DNA of 33,763 nt, taken from contig JAJVID010000069.1 in assembly GCA_022072205.1 (NCBI GenBank), forward strand, positions 13,297 to 47,059, read 5' to 3'. Below the pieces are notes generated by a model. It did not search any database, was not told the origin of the DNA, and worked only from the letters and a program-made list of their open reading frames with translations. Shown one piece after another: positions 14,179 through 24,103 of this stretch; position 1 is the first letter of the stretch, and the number at the start of each line of letters is the position of its first letter. Position numbers and translations under genes: made by a program. The stretch comes from Acidobacteriota bacterium (GTDB taxonomy: Bacteria; Acidobacteriota; Blastocatellia; RBC074).

Positions 14179-17100
14179 CTAGTTGATGCGAACCAGCCGT
14201 AAATTATCCGCCGTCGCCCAACTGCCGCTGGAGATCGAGCCGGTAGTCTGAACATAAATTCCAGCCTTCGTGGCTCCCGCAGGCACGATAAATTGGACGC
14301 GCAAAACTTTCGGCTGCGCGTTGTTGCTGAACGGCGTTGAAGGGCCGGCGCTCCCGTTGTCGAATTTGACTCCGAAGGTTACGCGCGCGGTCGAGCTTGA
14401 GGCTATGTCGGCGGAGACTTCATAGGTCGCGCCTGCTGTCAGACTGACCCACTGAGTTATCGAAGCTGGCGAAAAGCTGGAAGTCGGCGTCATCCGCGCG
14501 ACGCCATTCGTGAAGCTCACGGCGCCGCCCGTCGTCCAGTTCGTTCCACCCTGATCGAAATTCGGATTCAGGATCGTTCCGTCATTGCCCGGCGCTGGCG
14601 TTGGGGTTGGCGTGGGCGTGGGTGTTGGCGTAGGCGTCGGCGTCGCGTTCGGAGGAATCCATGGCGAAGTCAGGTTGTAGACGAAATTGGCCGATTGATT
14701 CGCGCCCAGCATTTTGAATTCGACCCAGCCAGGGTTTGGATAGAACGTGGTGAAGTTGACGCGCGGCCCGGGCGATTGCGGCGTGACACGGTAATCGCCG
14801 CCGCCAGCGACGCCGCTGAACCGGTAATAACCGCCGCGGTCAGTACGCGCGAAACCGCCTTGCGAGCCAGTCAATGTGACGCTGTAATTTTCCAGGCCCT
14901 TGCCAGTGCGATCTGTCAGGCGTCCGCTGATGGCGTAGAGTGGCGGTGGAGTTGGGGTGGGCGTTGGCGTTGGCGGCGGCGGATCAACGGTTTCCTGCCC
15001 CACCCAGTTTGAATACGCGGAATGTCCCGCCGGATTGAAAGCTCGCACCCGGTATTGGTAAAAGCTCCTGGCCGCCAGGTTGCGGTCGAGGTAGCTGGTT
15101 GCGTTGGGAGCAAGTTGAGCGATCTCCGCATAATCGGTACAGCCGAAGCCGGCGCAGCGTTCCACCTTATAACCAGTCTCGTTGTTGGCGTTGTCGAGCC
15201 ATGTCAAATAGATTTCGTTCCACCCCATGCGGCCCCCACCCAGGTAAGTCGGCGCGGCGGGCGTTTGAATAAAGACAGTTCGCAGTTTGAGCCGCATCGT
15301 TCTGTGAGGCGCCTGATCAATGAAGGTTGGCCAGACGAAGACGGCGACACCATTGAGAACGCCGACGGCGGGTTGATCTTCAGGAACATCGGAATCGGCG
15401 ACGGCGAAGCCCGCCGGGTCGAGCGTTGTCCCGTCAAGTCCGATGCGGGCGCCGAAAACATCGCCCCGGCTCTGTTGCGGAAAAGGCTCATTGCGCGGAT
15501 CCATCCACCCGGCGACGTAACCGCCACCTGCGGCCACGCTCGGCGCGAGTCCCTGCGGCGACACGACGAAGCCTGGGGGATCGTTGGGAAAGAACGAGCC
15601 GTCGGCTTGCAGCCGTCTTCCCATCACGCGGAAAATCGAATCAGCGGCGACAAACTCTTCGTAAACCACCATCGCTGAATTCGACAATGACGCGACGCTC
15701 AGTTTCAAGCTATTCGATGAATCTCCCAGCGGTGGGAGCGAAGCGATTAAAAACGTCGAGCCGGGGCTGCCGTCGCTGTTGATCAATGCGCCCTGAACTC
15801 CGCCGCTCCTCCACGCCGCCAGCCATTTGCCGCCTAACGGCGCAACGTGCGGGTAATAAATTCTGCCGGAGACTTTAGGAATCGCCGTTGAACTGAGGAT
15901 GGTGTCGTTAGGGCTGACGCGAACGGCATTGAGAGCGTCGCCACCGCTAACGACCAGAAAGTTTCCGCCCAGCGCCGCCACATCCGGGTTGATGCCGCGC
16001 GAGATCATAAACTCACCCGCGGGCAGCGAGCCGTCGGCCAGCAGCCGGCGGCCGAGGATCAGAGCGTTAACCGGCCCGTTTAAGTGCTCATAGGTTAAGT
16101 CCGATTTCTCCCAGACGATCAAATAGCTCGAACCGTTCCAGGCCGCTACTGGATTCATCAATCCCGGATGACCGCTGGCGATCACAATCGGCTGCTGGTC
16201 AATCGCATTGCCGAAGGCATCCAGCCGCTGCGCCATGATCTTCGCCTCATTCGAGACTTCGCTGCGAAAAACGACCAGAAAGCCGTTGGCGCCGGTGACA
16301 ATTCGCGGTTGGCTTTGACGCGGCGGGCCTGATGTGACCGGCGCAACGCCGCTCAAAGTTCCGTCAGCGGCGACAGCGGCGGTCAGGATGTCGCCATCAA
16401 CCAGCGGAAAGCTGAACTGAGGTTGATCAATTCGAGGATAGGACGGGTTGGAAGCCCAAACGAATTGCGCGCCCCCCCCGGTTTTCGGAGCGATGGCTGG
16501 AAAGAGCCTCCAATCACCGTTCGCGGGGATTTCTCCGGGCGGGCCGAGCAAAACGCCTGCGCTGTCTACCCGAAAAACTTTGATCGCCGAGTTGCTGAAA
16601 AGCCCCGCCGCAACGTAACGCGCGCCATCCCAACAAATGTCCGGATTTGTGATTTGCAAACCGGCGACTGGCGAAGCCGCCACCTGTCCCTGATGCGAAA
16701 CCATTCTGCCGCCGCCGCTCCACCCGACCAGAAAGTCATTGCCGTCGGTGGCGACTTTCGGCGTCTGGGAAAACCCATAGCCTGCCAGCGACCCGGGATT
16801 GATGATGAAAGCGGAGCCGAGCGGATCGAGCGTGATCGAGAGCCGCTGTCCGAGAACCGTCATCAACTGATTTGGTGGAGTTCCTGTCAATTCGAGTTGA
16901 TTCCAGACCAACAGATATTCATCACCCGCGAAAACTATATCGGCGCTGACGTGTTTCGGCCCCAATGAGCCAGGCATTGGTTCCGCTACCAACGTCCTTC
17001 CACCCGGATCGAAAACCTGACCATCCGGTGAGACGCGGGCGCCGGTGACTCCCGATCCGGAACCATAATCGCTTCCCGACCAGATAACAGCCCAATTCGC

Positions 17101-17676
17101 CCCATCGGACGCGACGCTGATCGTGGAATATGTGTATTGTCCAAACCCCAACCGAATTGGTGTTTGATCCAGAACCTCTCCCGCCGGAGAAACCCGCACG
17201 GCGTCCACCACGCCCCTGTAATTCCTGATCTCGTCCGGCACGGTTTGAGTAGCCCACGCCACCAGCCAGTTTTGCCCGTTCCAACCGACGGCGGGCGCAA
17301 GCTGGCAGTACTGGCCGCGCGCAATAACGATTGGCGTTGCGTCAATCAATTTGCCGTCGGCGTCGAGCCTGGCGGCGAAAACGTCAGCGCTGCTTCCGAG
17401 GCCGGACTGGGTAAACGGGCCGCACACATTCCCCTGGTTAAACGAAGTCCGGCTGTCCTGCCACACGACCAGATAACCGTTCGCGCCCTTCGATATTTGC
17501 GGAAGAGTCTGATTGCCAGCCGAAGTGGAAATGTTTTGGTCGCCCGGCAGTAGGACGGGCGCGGTAAGCGAACTCTGGTCAAGCGCCGTCGAATTGACCA
17601 ACAACATCAGCGTGAATCCGATTAACGGGCGAACGACTTTGATAAATAAGGCTGAAGAGACAATGTTCAATCGCAT
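14179..17676 (-). CDS. Giant secreted repeat protein with FN3, carboxypeptidase-regulatory-like and carbohydrate-binding-like modules
   Basis: A 1165-residue exported protein. After a hydrophobic signal (about residues 11-31) come some 770 residues of repeats. Their recurring blocks include GYLVVWQDSR, NWLVAWATQ, YLLVWNQLE and FLVVFRSE, each followed by ARL-/RVSPDG-type turns; I infer beta-propeller-like blades. Then follow an FN3-type domain (about 806-897, ending YQYRVRAFNPAGHSAYS), a Pro-Thr linker, and a carboxypeptidase-regulatory-like Ig domain (about 913-1009, ISGRLTDRTGKGLENYSV...GYYRFSGV). A longer Thr-Pro linker (1010-1028) leads to a CBM4/9-like jelly roll (1029-1165, NPNFDQGGTNWTTGG). 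It probably binds polysaccharide or cell-surface material; no catalytic domain is seen. The ATG at 17676 begins the signal; one at 17712 adds a basic extension. The 17677-17945 gap holds only the palindrome at 17892. Confidence 0.8.
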   Translation of the reverse strand: MRLNIVSSALFIKVVRPLIGFTLMLLVNSTALDQSSLTAPVLLPGDQNISTSAGNQTLPQISKGANGYLVVWQDSRTSFNQGNVCGPFTQSGLGSSADVFAARLDADGKLIDATPIVIARGQYCQLAPAVGWNGQNWLVAWATQTVPDEIRNYRGVVDAVRVSPAGEVLDQTPIRLGFGQYTYSTISVASDGANWAVIWSGSDYGSGSGVTGARVSPDGQVFDPGGRTLVAEPMPGSLGPKHVSADIVFAGDEYLLVWNQLELTGTPPNQLMTVLGQRLSITLDPLGSAFIINPGSLAGYGFSQTPKVATDGNDFLVGWSGGGRMVSHQGQVAASPVAGLQITNPDICWDGARYVAAGLFSNSAIKVFRVDSAGVLLGPPGEIPANGDWRLFPAIAPKTGGGAQFVWASNPSYPRIDQPQFSFPLVDGDILTAAVAADGTLSGVAPVTSGPPRQSQPRIVTGANGFLVVFRSEVSNEAKIMAQRLDAFGNAIDQQPIVIASGHPGLMNPVAAWNGSSYLIVWEKSDLTYEHLNGPVNALILGRRLLADGSLPAGEFMISRGINPDVAALGGNFLVVSGGDALNAVRVSPNDTILSSTAIPKVSGRIYYPHVAPLGGKWLAAWRSGGVQGALINSDGSPGSTFLIASLPPLGDSSNSLKLSVASLSNSAMVVYEEFVAADSIFRVMGRRLQADGSFFPNDPPGFVVSPQGLAPSVAAGGGYVAGWMDPRNEPFPQQSRGDVFGARIGLDGTTLDPAGFAVADSDVPEDQPAVGVLNGVAVFVWPTFIDQAPHRTMRLKLRTVFIQTPAAPTYLGGGRMGWNEIYLTWLDNANNETGYKVERCAGFGCTDYAEIAQLAPNATSYLDRNLAARSFYQYRVRAFNPAGHSAYSNWVGQETVDPPPPTPTPTPTPPPLYAISGRLTDRTGKGLENYSVTLTGSQGGFARTDRGGYYRFSGVAGGGDYRVTPQSPGPRVNFTTFYPNPGWVEFKMLGANQSANFVYNLTSPWIPPNATPTPTPTPTPTPTPTPAPGNDGTILNPNFDQGGTNWTTGGAVSFTNGVARMTPTSSFSPASITQWVSLTAGATYEVSADIASSSTARVTFGVKFDNGSAGPSTPFSNNAQPKVLRVQFIVPAGATKAGIYVQTTGSISSGSWATADNLRLVRIN
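14597..14646. repeat. Coding microsatellite of 6-nt units (Thr-Pro linker)
   Basis: GGCGTN-type hexamers repeat about eight times and encode alternating Thr-Pro on the minus strand (residues 1010-1028 of the large secreted protein). Loss or gain of units keeps the frame, so linker length could vary between strains. Confidence 0.75.
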
Positions 17677-17891
17677 AAGTTTTTCTTTTCGACGCGTGGT
17701 GGCGCGACGCATAACCGCGCGGCGCTACACAACAGCACGGGTTAAATTCGCGGCGTTTGTCAGAACTTCAAAAGAGATTTGCCCCACGTCCGCGGGATCA
17801 TTTTGGGAAGTCGGATTGACTGGGCTTTTATCAACGACGCGGGCATTCTAGTTTCGCAGCCCGCGACCGTCAATAACATTGTCAAAATGAC

Positions 17892-17920
17892 GGTGGGACA
17901 ATTTGGCAAATTGTCCCACC
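17892..17920. terminator. 29-bp palindrome 3' of the DUF1501 gene
   Basis: GGTGGGACAATTTG (17892-17905) and CAAATTGTCCCACC (17907-17920) are perfect 14-bp arms around one base. It lies 25 nt past the DUF1501 stop. The stem is strong but lacks a U-tract, so termination is plausible rather than shown. Confidence 0.5.
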
Positions 17921-17945
17921 CGCGCAATCGCAAGCTGATCTAACG

Positions 17946-19184
17946 TCAAATCAACTCGCTGAGGCCGATGCGCTGGGGTTTGAGGCCGGGAAAAACCTTT
18001 TCGATATTTTGATTGCCCATTGCGCCCGCAAGGACTTCGGCCAACACGGAGCGATAATCGCAGGTGACTTTCAATCCATCAGGACCAAGTAATTCTTCAG
18101 CGTTGACGCTCAAACCGGGCGCGATCAGTTCGGGTTTGGGGCCGTGAATCTTTCCGCCGTTGATTCGCGGGCCAATGGCCATCATTGCGAAAGCGCGACC
18201 GTGATCCGTGCCGAACGAACTGTTTTCGTAAACTCTCCGTCCGAATTCCGTCATCACGATTATCGTCACGCGGTCGCGCTCGCTCGCCAGATCGGAGTCG
18301 AACGCGGCCAGTCCCCGCGCCAGCAGATCAATCTGCTCGGCCTGCAATCCGCCGGTCGAGCCTTGAAAGAAATGCGTGTCCCAGCCGCCAAGATCAACGC
18401 AGGCGGCTTCAAGTCCGACGCGGGCTTTGACGAGTCGCGCAATCTCGCGCAGTCCGGCGCCGAAATCATCTTCGGGATAAACCGCGTTGTTCTCCGGGTT
18501 GTACGGTTTACCGCGCAACGCTTCGACTCTGTCGAGCAGATCGAGCGTCGCCCGTCCGGGCGCAGCGAGCAAACCGACTTCAGCGCCGTACATTGACGCG
18601 AGCGCTTTTGAAACTGCTCGCGCATTATCCGATGAGGTTTTGATCTGAATTTCGTCGAGCGATCTCAAGGCGCTTGCTGAAGGCGCGCCTCGCAACGATT
18701 CGGGGATCGTCGGGCCGATTGCCACAGCCGACAGCGGCGTCATATTTTTGCCCGCGCGCGAACGCAGGTGGCGGCCCAGCCAGCCTCCGACGACGCTGCG
18801 CCCCTGCGATTCGCCATGCTCCATTTGATCCTGGGCTTCAAAATGCGAACCGCTGGTGTTGTCCGAACCGGCGCCTTGCGCGACGCCCAGCCTTCCTTCT
18901 TTGAACATCGGCAGCAGCGGTCGCAGCTTCGGATGAAAAGCGTAAAAATCATCGAGCCGGATCGCGGCGTCTTTGGCCTCTTCGTTCGACGCTGGCGGCG
19001 GGATCGAAATCGTCGGGCGAAGTTTGTAGTAGCGATCATCGCCGTAAGGCGCAATCAGATTGAGCGTGTCAGCGCCGCCACGAAGAAAAACGCAAACCAG
19101 CGTTCGCTCGCCAGCGCCAGGCGCAGCCGATTCGTGACCGATTGTCATTTGCCGTAGAAAACCGCGCCGCGTGGTTGCGCTCAT
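17946..19184 (-). CDS. DUF1501 domain protein, Tat-exported
   Basis: A 412-residue protein with a twin-arginine start (MSATTRRGFLRQ) and the DUF1501 blocks: LVCVFLRGGADTLNLIAPYGDDRYYKLRP, FHPKLRPLLPMFKEGRLGVAQGAGSDNTSGSHFEAQDQME, VDLGGWDTHFFQGSTGG and VTIIVMTEFGRRVYENSSFGTDHGRA. The family adopts an alkaline-phosphatase/sulfatase-like fold and is typically encoded beside DUF1800 in soil bacteria; its reaction is not established. The ATG at 19184 lies 2 nt after the DUF1800 stop, with AGAGGT 8 nt upstream. A longer open frame to 19571 only overlaps the DUF1800 gene and is not used. Confidence 0.92.
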   Translation of the reverse strand: MSATTRRGFLRQMTIGHESAAPGAGERTLVCVFLRGGADTLNLIAPYGDDRYYKLRPTISIPPPASNEEAKDAAIRLDDFYAFHPKLRPLLPMFKEGRLGVAQGAGSDNTSGSHFEAQDQMEHGESQGRSVVGGWLGRHLRSRAGKNMTPLSAVAIGPTIPESLRGAPSASALRSLDEIQIKTSSDNARAVSKALASMYGAEVGLLAAPGRATLDLLDRVEALRGKPYNPENNAVYPEDDFGAGLREIARLVKARVGLEAACVDLGGWDTHFFQGSTGGLQAEQIDLLARGLAAFDSDLASERDRVTIIVMTEFGRRVYENSSFGTDHGRAFAMMAIGPRINGGKIHGPKPELIAPGLSVNAEELLGPDGLKVTCDYRSVLAEVLAGAMGNQNIEKVFPGLKPQRIGLSELI

Positions 19185-19186
19185 AA

Positions 19187-20677
19187 TCAATACCTCTGAA
19201 ACGCAGGCGAAGCCAGAATCAGCCCGATCAATTCGTCTTTGCCGGCGCTGACGCCTGCCGCAAAATCGCTGAGCGATTTCAACTCCGCCTCCGTCCCCGC
19301 TCGCCCGATGAAATGCGGGAGCAATCGCGCCGGATTGCGGGCGCCAATCGCGTTGATCAATCGCTGCGTTTCGACTTTCACCGACGGAACCTGGTTGGCC
19401 GCAATCGCCAGCGCGAAGTTCCAGCGCCACAGCAGCGTCCCCAGCCACGGCGCGGCTTCGTCGGGATAACCGTCGGGCGTCGGATGTTGAAACGGCGCCT
19501 GCCCCATTCGCAGCAGATACTCGACGAGCGGTTTGTGAGCGTGCGTGTCGGCGGCGGTCGCTCGCAGGCAACTGGCGATGAAATGAAATGGGCGTTTGAA
19601 TTTGGCGCCGCGCGCGGCTTTGAATTCATCGGAATGCAGAACCTCGCGCAGCATCGCCTTGATATCGCCGCCGTTTGACGCGAAGACTTTCGCCACTCGG
19701 TCAATCAATGCCGCCGGAGGATTTTCGGAGACGAATTTTTGCGAAAGCTTCGTCGCAATGTGGCGCGCGGTCGAAGGATGATTGCAAACGATCTCGACCA
19801 CACGATCCAAATCCGACACTCCGCCGCCCGCCGGGATTCGATGACCGAGCACGAACTTTTCGCCGTCGTCGTGCAACGCGGGATCGAAATAGACTGTGCC
19901 TTTGCGCCACTTCGCTCGCAACCGCCAACCGGTCAGGCAGCGCGCGACTTCGTAAACATCGCTTTGCGTGTAACCGCCGTGAACGCCCAGCGTGTGCAGT
20001 TCCAACAGTTCGCGCGCGTAATTTTCGTTCGGGATGTCGCCGGGTTTGGCTTTCTTGTTCTCCTTGCCGTCCAGATAGACGAGCATCGCGGGCGAGACGG
20101 CGGAGGCGCGGATCAGATCGTGGAATTTACCGAGCGCGTGAGCGCGAATGACCGCGCGGTCGTCGGCGGGCTTGAGGTAAATCGAATCGCCTTTTTCCAG
20201 GTTGATGTTCAGGTGATCAGTCCAGAATCCGACCATCACCTCGAAGAGGCTCCGCTGACTATAAACCGCGCGCAACAGCGTGTGTCGAGTGATCTCTTCG
20301 CGCAGCACAGGCTTTTTGTATTCGTAACAGGTTCCGGGATCGTGATGCAGAGTTTCAAATCGCCGCGCGCGCAGATCGCACAATGTGTCGTCAATCCGTT
20401 CGGGCGCGAGTTGTTCTTCGATCCAGGCTTCGGCGGACATTGAACGCGCGCGATCCAGATCGCCCGGCCACACGCCGTAAGTCGCGCGAGCGAGCAAGTG
20501 AAAAGCCGGATCAATCTCCGCGCCCGCAGCCACGCTGATGTGTTCCGGAATTGTCTGGCCAAGCTCCTGGCTGACGCGGCTGATGACGCGCTCGCATCCT
20601 GTTAAGGCGAGAGCGCCGCCCGCAGCAGCCGCAGCTTTGAGCCATTCGCGCCGCCCGTTCGCCATTATGGCTGTCAT
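19187..20677 (-). CDS. DUF1800 domain protein, predicted Tat lipoprotein
   Basis: A 496-residue protein. Its N-terminus combines a twin-arginine motif (NGRREWLKAAAAAGG, R9-R10) with a lipobox (LTGC, C28), so it is predicted to be exported folded and lipidated. The DUF1800 body begins FHLLARATYGVWPGDLDRA and continues HTLLRAVYSQRSLFEVMVGFWTDHLNI, then NENYARELLELHTLGVHGGYTQSDVYEVARCLTGWRL and PFQHPTPDGYPDEAAPWL, all standard blocks. Its role is unknown, but pairing with DUF1501 is a strong genomic rule. The ATG at 20677 overlaps the stop of the upstream membrane-protein gene by 4 nt (ATGA), and the DUF1501 start follows 2 nt after its own stop. This is a tightly coupled three-gene operon. Confidence 0.92.
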   Translation of the reverse strand: MTAIMANGRREWLKAAAAAGGALALTGCERVISRVSQELGQTIPEHISVAAGAEIDPAFHLLARATYGVWPGDLDRARSMSAEAWIEEQLAPERIDDTLCDLRARRFETLHHDPGTCYEYKKPVLREEITRHTLLRAVYSQRSLFEVMVGFWTDHLNINLEKGDSIYLKPADDRAVIRAHALGKFHDLIRASAVSPAMLVYLDGKENKKAKPGDIPNENYARELLELHTLGVHGGYTQSDVYEVARCLTGWRLRAKWRKGTVYFDPALHDDGEKFVLGHRIPAGGGVSDLDRVVEIVCNHPSTARHIATKLSQKFVSENPPAALIDRVAKVFASNGGDIKAMLREVLHSDEFKAARGAKFKRPFHFIASCLRATAADTHAHKPLVEYLLRMGQAPFQHPTPDGYPDEAAPWLGTLLWRWNFALAIAANQVPSVKVETQRLINAIGARNPARLLPHFIGRAGTEAELKSLSDFAAGVSAGKDELIGLILASPAFQRY

Positions 20678-21225
20678 TGCTTCGCTCCGATTGTCGTCGC
20701 GCTCAAGCCCGCAGTCTCTGCGGAACCCGCGCTCAAAGCAGGCGAGGCCACGAACGGACGCAACATCGAGATCAGGCTCGCGCCACAACCGACCGTCATC
20801 GCCACCGGCAGGATCACGAACCAGCCGAGGATCGGCAGCAAAGAGGCCAGTCCCAGCGCGACGCCTCCGCGCAACGTCGCGCGCCAGGGCTGTTGCGAAT
20901 CAATGGATGAAGCCAGCCTTTCACCGACAGCAGTGGCCAATCCGGCTACGCCGCAATTCGCAACCATCAGGTAAAGACAGATCATCGCGGCGGCGGCGAT
21001 CTTTCCCGGCGGGCCGAGATTGCTCAATGCCGCCGCTGCAAAGATCATCACGACTGTGACCGGCAAACCCGCGACGAAAGGTTTGATCAATCCCCTGCCG
21101 CAAATCGCTGTGGCGCCGGCCACCGCGCGCGGCCACAAGCCTCGACATAACAACCACAGTCCCGGAAAGGCCAGCAGCAATCCGAGGATCACGAAAAAGA
21201 TCGCCATCGTGTCAGCCATCAGCAT
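20674..21225 (-). CDS. Uncharacterised integral membrane protein at the head of the DUF1800-DUF1501 operon
   Basis: A 183-residue protein with about four or five hydrophobic helices: AIFFVILGLLLAFPGLWLLC, GLPVTVVMIFAAAALSNLG, AAAAMICLYLMVANCGVAGLATAVG and GVALGLASLLPILGWFVILPVAMTVGCG. I recognise no family. The ATG at 21225 has GGGAGG about 9 nt upstream, which settles the start; the open frame upstream (to 21408) merely reads through the periodic inverted repeat. Its stop overlaps the DUF1800 start by 4 nt, so all three products are probably made together. A role as a membrane partner for the two exported proteins is inference from coupling only. Confidence 0.75.
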   Translation of the reverse strand: MLMADTMAIFFVILGLLLAFPGLWLLCRGLWPRAVAGATAICGRGLIKPFVAGLPVTVVMIFAAAALSNLGPPGKIAAAAMICLYLMVANCGVAGLATAVGERLASSIDSQQPWRATLRGGVALGLASLLPILGWFVILPVAMTVGCGASLISMLRPFVASPALSAGSAETAGLSATTIGAKQ

Positions 21226-21306
21226 GGCAAACTCCTCCCTTGCTTTAAATGAAGTTGTTCGCGTTTCGCATTCAGGTGAACGTTGTCGAGGAAGGAAAAG
21301 TTCGGC

Positions 21307-21416
21307 GGGGAGTGGGGAGTAGGGAGTAGGGAGTAGGGAGTAGGGAATGGGGAATGGGGAAGAACATGCCGTTCCCCCATTCCCCACTCCCCACTCCCCA
21401 CTCCCCACTCCTACTC
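21307..21416. repeat. Inverted repeat with 7-nt periodic arms (AGTRGGG units)
   Basis: The left arm (21307-21361) is a run of AGTGGGG, AGTAGGG and AATGGGG heptamers. The right arm (21373-21416) is the complementary run, with heptamers mostly of the AGTGGGG type. The arms pair imperfectly because the unit variants differ. It ends 4 nt from the SPOR gene stop at 21421. Confidence 0.88.
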
Positions 21417-21420
21417 TTTT

Positions 21421-22455
21421 CTACTCCGGCACGCGAACGCTGGCGATGATCTTGTCGGCGGCGATGGCGGCGTTTGACGGAGCGTCTTTGGAGTAAAACG
21501 CGACGACGAGCAGGATGCCACGGCTGGCGCGCACGATCACAGCCTTGCCCAGAAAATCGAGCGGCGCGTTCTGCCCCTGAGCCTGGAAAGCGGCTTTCAA
21601 ATCCAGATAGGTCTTGATCGTTCCGTTCTGGTTCTCCACACGGCGCGCGACTTCCTGCAACTTGGTTCCATCGCCCGAAGCCATGCTCTTCAGAATCACT
21701 TCGACGATCAGTTCGTTGTTGCTTTCAGGGTTGTTGGCTTTATCAAGCTCGTTCCAGATGGCGTTGAGGAACGCGACGTCTTCCTGCGACTTGAACATCG
21801 CGCCCGCGTTGACGCGCTGTTCATTGGCCTCTTGCGCCGTCAGCGGCTGTCCCGTCCAGTAGCTTGGGTAATCGAATGAGTAACCGATCTTCGGGTCCTG
21901 AAACCTTGAAAAACCGTTCGGCGGGGCCGGCGCGGCCGATGGCGCCGCAGCGGAAACGCCTCCCACAGCGGTCTTAGGCGCAGGGCTGGCCGCCGTGTTG
22001 GGTGATGAATTGGATGGCGCAGCGGTCACAGGTTTGCCCAAAACTGCAGAGGCATCATTCGAAGCCAGAGGCTTCACAGATTGTTCCTTCGTGGCGGACG
22101 CGGTTTTCGCTGGAACAGCGGCGGCCACACTCTCGTTCGGCTTTTCATAATTCGTAATGAAAAATTCCGAGATCACGCCGCGCTGTCGCAGATAAGCGCC
22201 GAACTTCTTCGCCTCGCTCTGACTGGAGAAAAGGCCCGCGCGGACGCGATAAAAGGAGCCTTTGCCGGGAACGAAACTTTTGACTATGTATGCTTGAACG
22301 TCTTTGGTCTTGAGCCACTTGACCTTCTCTTCAGCTTGCTCTTTCGTGGGCGCAGCTTCAAATTGCACGGTATAACTGACGCCCTGCGCAATCGCCAATC
22401 CGGACAACAGCAGAACAACAACCAGCGAAAGGAAAGATCGGTGAATGAATCTCAT
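21421..22455 (-). CDS. Secreted SPOR-domain protein with C-terminal PsbP/Mog1-like domain
   Basis: A 344-residue protein with a cleavable signal (LSLVVVLLLSGLAIAQ, cut near residue 23). Residues 26-105 match a SPOR-type repeat: VSYTVQFEAAPTKEQAEEKVKWLKTKDVQAYIVKSFVPGKGSFYRVRAGLFSSQSEAKKFGAYLRQRG. The pattern is V-Q-x-x-A-x-x, then Y-R-V-x-x-G-x-F, known for binding denuded peptidoglycan. An Ala/Pro/Ser-rich linker follows (about 110-180). The C-terminal domain (about 183-344) starts FSRFQDPKIGYSFDYPSYWTGQ, a beginning typical of PsbP/Mog1-like domains, but that assignment is tentative. Periodic inverted repeats lie on both sides of the gene, 3' (21307-21416) and upstream (22552-22632). The ATG is at 22455; only a distant AAGG is seen as ribosome-binding site. 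Confidence 0.78.
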   Translation of the reverse strand: MRFIHRSFLSLVVVLLLSGLAIAQGVSYTVQFEAAPTKEQAEEKVKWLKTKDVQAYIVKSFVPGKGSFYRVRAGLFSSQSEAKKFGAYLRQRGVISEFFITNYEKPNESVAAAVPAKTASATKEQSVKPLASNDASAVLGKPVTAAPSNSSPNTAASPAPKTAVGGVSAAAPSAAPAPPNGFSRFQDPKIGYSFDYPSYWTGQPLTAQEANEQRVNAGAMFKSQEDVAFLNAIWNELDKANNPESNNELIVEVILKSMASGDGTKLQEVARRVENQNGTIKTYLDLKAAFQAQGQNAPLDFLGKAVIVRASRGILLVVAFYSKDAPSNAAIAADKIIASVRVPE

Positions 22456-22551
22456 ATTGCTTTAAAACCTTGTAGTGAGATTGAGGGGTGGAATGCTTGG
22501 GTTACCAGGGCGGGGCAATTATGCACGAAACGGGGAGCGGAGGAAACGAAA

Positions 22552-22632
22552 GATTGCGGATTGCGGATTGCGGATTGCGGATTTGTTTACTCTCAGCGAG
22601 CCTTTCAATCCGCAATCCGCATTTCGCATTCG
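22552..22632. repeat. Inverted repeat with 7-nt periodic arms (GCGGATT units)
   Basis: The left arm (22552-22584) has GATTGCG four times. The right arm (22606-22632) has AATCCGC twice followed by two degenerate units. The right arm ends at the base before the stop codon of the oxidoreductase gene (22633), so the hairpin would directly follow translation termination. Confidence 0.88.
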
Positions 22633-23976
<1,344 letters not shown>

Positions 23977-24103
23977 ATTGTCTCTCTCCTGGTGGATGGT
24001 CGTTTGGGAAACGGTAAATCGCGAGCGCTGTAAGTCTACGATAAACGCAGGCCAAAGTGCTATACTCGCGGACACAACGACAAATCACGGAGGCTGAAGT
24101 TTT

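Noticed and set aside
19185..19571. N-terminal extension of the DUF1501 frame
   Set aside because: It would overlap the DUF1800 gene by nearly 400 bases. The Tat signal and ribosome-binding site place the start at 19184.
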